A stretch of 20,222 nt of DNA from Vermamoeba vermiformis (taxonomy: Eukaryota; Tubulinea; Echinamoebida), in the NCBI GenBank assembly GCA_045837725.1, contig JBEWZL010000173.1, forward strand, positions 1 to 20,222, read 5' to 3'. Made by a program: the position numbers and the translations under genes. Of this stretch, positions 20,188 to 20,222 are shown piece by piece (the stretch's first letter is position 1; the number at the start of each line of letters is the position of its first letter). The notes under the pieces are model-generated. The model ran no database searches. It was not told the DNA's origin and saw nothing but the letters and a program-made list of their open reading frames with translations.

Positions 20188-20222
20188 AAATTTACTCAAA
20201 TGCGTTTTTACAATACTTTTCG
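20188..20222 (-). repeat. right terminal inverted repeat (reaches window end)
   Basis: This is the reverse-complement partner of 13157-13191, with 30 of 35 positions identical. It starts 22 bp after the stop codon of the transposase-like gene and continues to the last base, so it may extend further. Confidence 0.78.

Larger units (their letters stand above)
13157..20222. mobile_element. 7.07-kb putative DNA transposon with three cargo/transposition genes
   Basis: It is bounded by a 35-bp imperfect inverted repeat (13157-13191 versus 20188-20222, 30/35 identical). Between the repeats lie only three genes, arranged outward from a central non-coding region: NEIL1-like glycosylase and BAH/SH3-like protein on minus, and a USP-DUF7869-chromodomain protein on plus. 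The outermost stop codons lie 3 bp and 22 bp inside the repeats, which is typical of a compact element. All introns of the two spliced genes keep the frame, so this copy looks intact and young. The repeat reaches the last base of the window, so the true right end and any target-site duplication cannot be seen. It is a DNA element by its RNase H-like DUF7869 core; no capsid, polymerase or reverse-transcriptase gene is present. The assignment as mobile is inference. Confidence 0.72.

Overview
The window is animal-like nuclear DNA. It is AT-rich and gene-dense, with multi-exon genes split by very short GT-AG introns, mostly about 40-200 bp. A Death-domain protein, an LCAT/lysosomal phospholipase and an Argonaute-like gene all point to a metazoan. 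A sponge or another early-branching animal with a compact genome would fit, but that is a guess from gene style and not an identification.

Left part (1-5950). The minus strand carries the edge of a probable Argonaute gene (1-592), then a decayed Ty3/Gypsy-type retroelement fossil (about 1060-2590), then a six-exon multi-pass membrane protein (2876-4282). A patch of broken coding-like sequence follows on the plus strand (about 4580-5160). Next comes a two-exon unknown gene of about 197 aa on minus (5291-5928), which shares a 184-bp divergent promoter region with the next gene.

Middle part (6113-13156). The plus strand holds a four-exon Death-domain protein (6113-7283) and a twelve-exon LCAT/PLA2G15-type secreted lipase (8438-10868). 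A Ser/Asn-rich gene with an N-terminal SHOCT-like helical hairpin follows (from 12104). It has a credible splice donor at 13123, just before the next element starts.

Right part (13157-20222) is the main discovery. A 35-bp imperfect inverted repeat (30 of 35 positions identical) sits at 13157-13191 and at 20188-20222, the last base of the window. It encloses three apparently intact genes: (i) an intronless NEIL1-like DNA glycosylase with a C-terminal AT-hook tail (minus, 13195-14238); (ii) a six-exon acidic/Lys-rich/Gln-rich protein with a BAH- or SH3-like core (minus, 14417-15872); (iii) a nine-exon gene of about 950 codons fusing a USP-like (ubiquitin protease) domain, a DUF7869-type RNase H-like transposase core and a C-terminal chromodomain (plus, 16955-20165). 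The two outer genes end 3 bp and 22 bp from the inverted repeats. Both gene sets diverge from a central non-coding region of about 1 kb that carries repeated short motifs. The simplest reading is a 7.07-kb DNA transposon carrying its own base-excision-repair enzyme and chromatin-facing modules, inserted in an intron of the SHOCT-like gene. The gene models are seen in the sequence; the mobile-element interpretation and the cooperation of the three proteins are inference.
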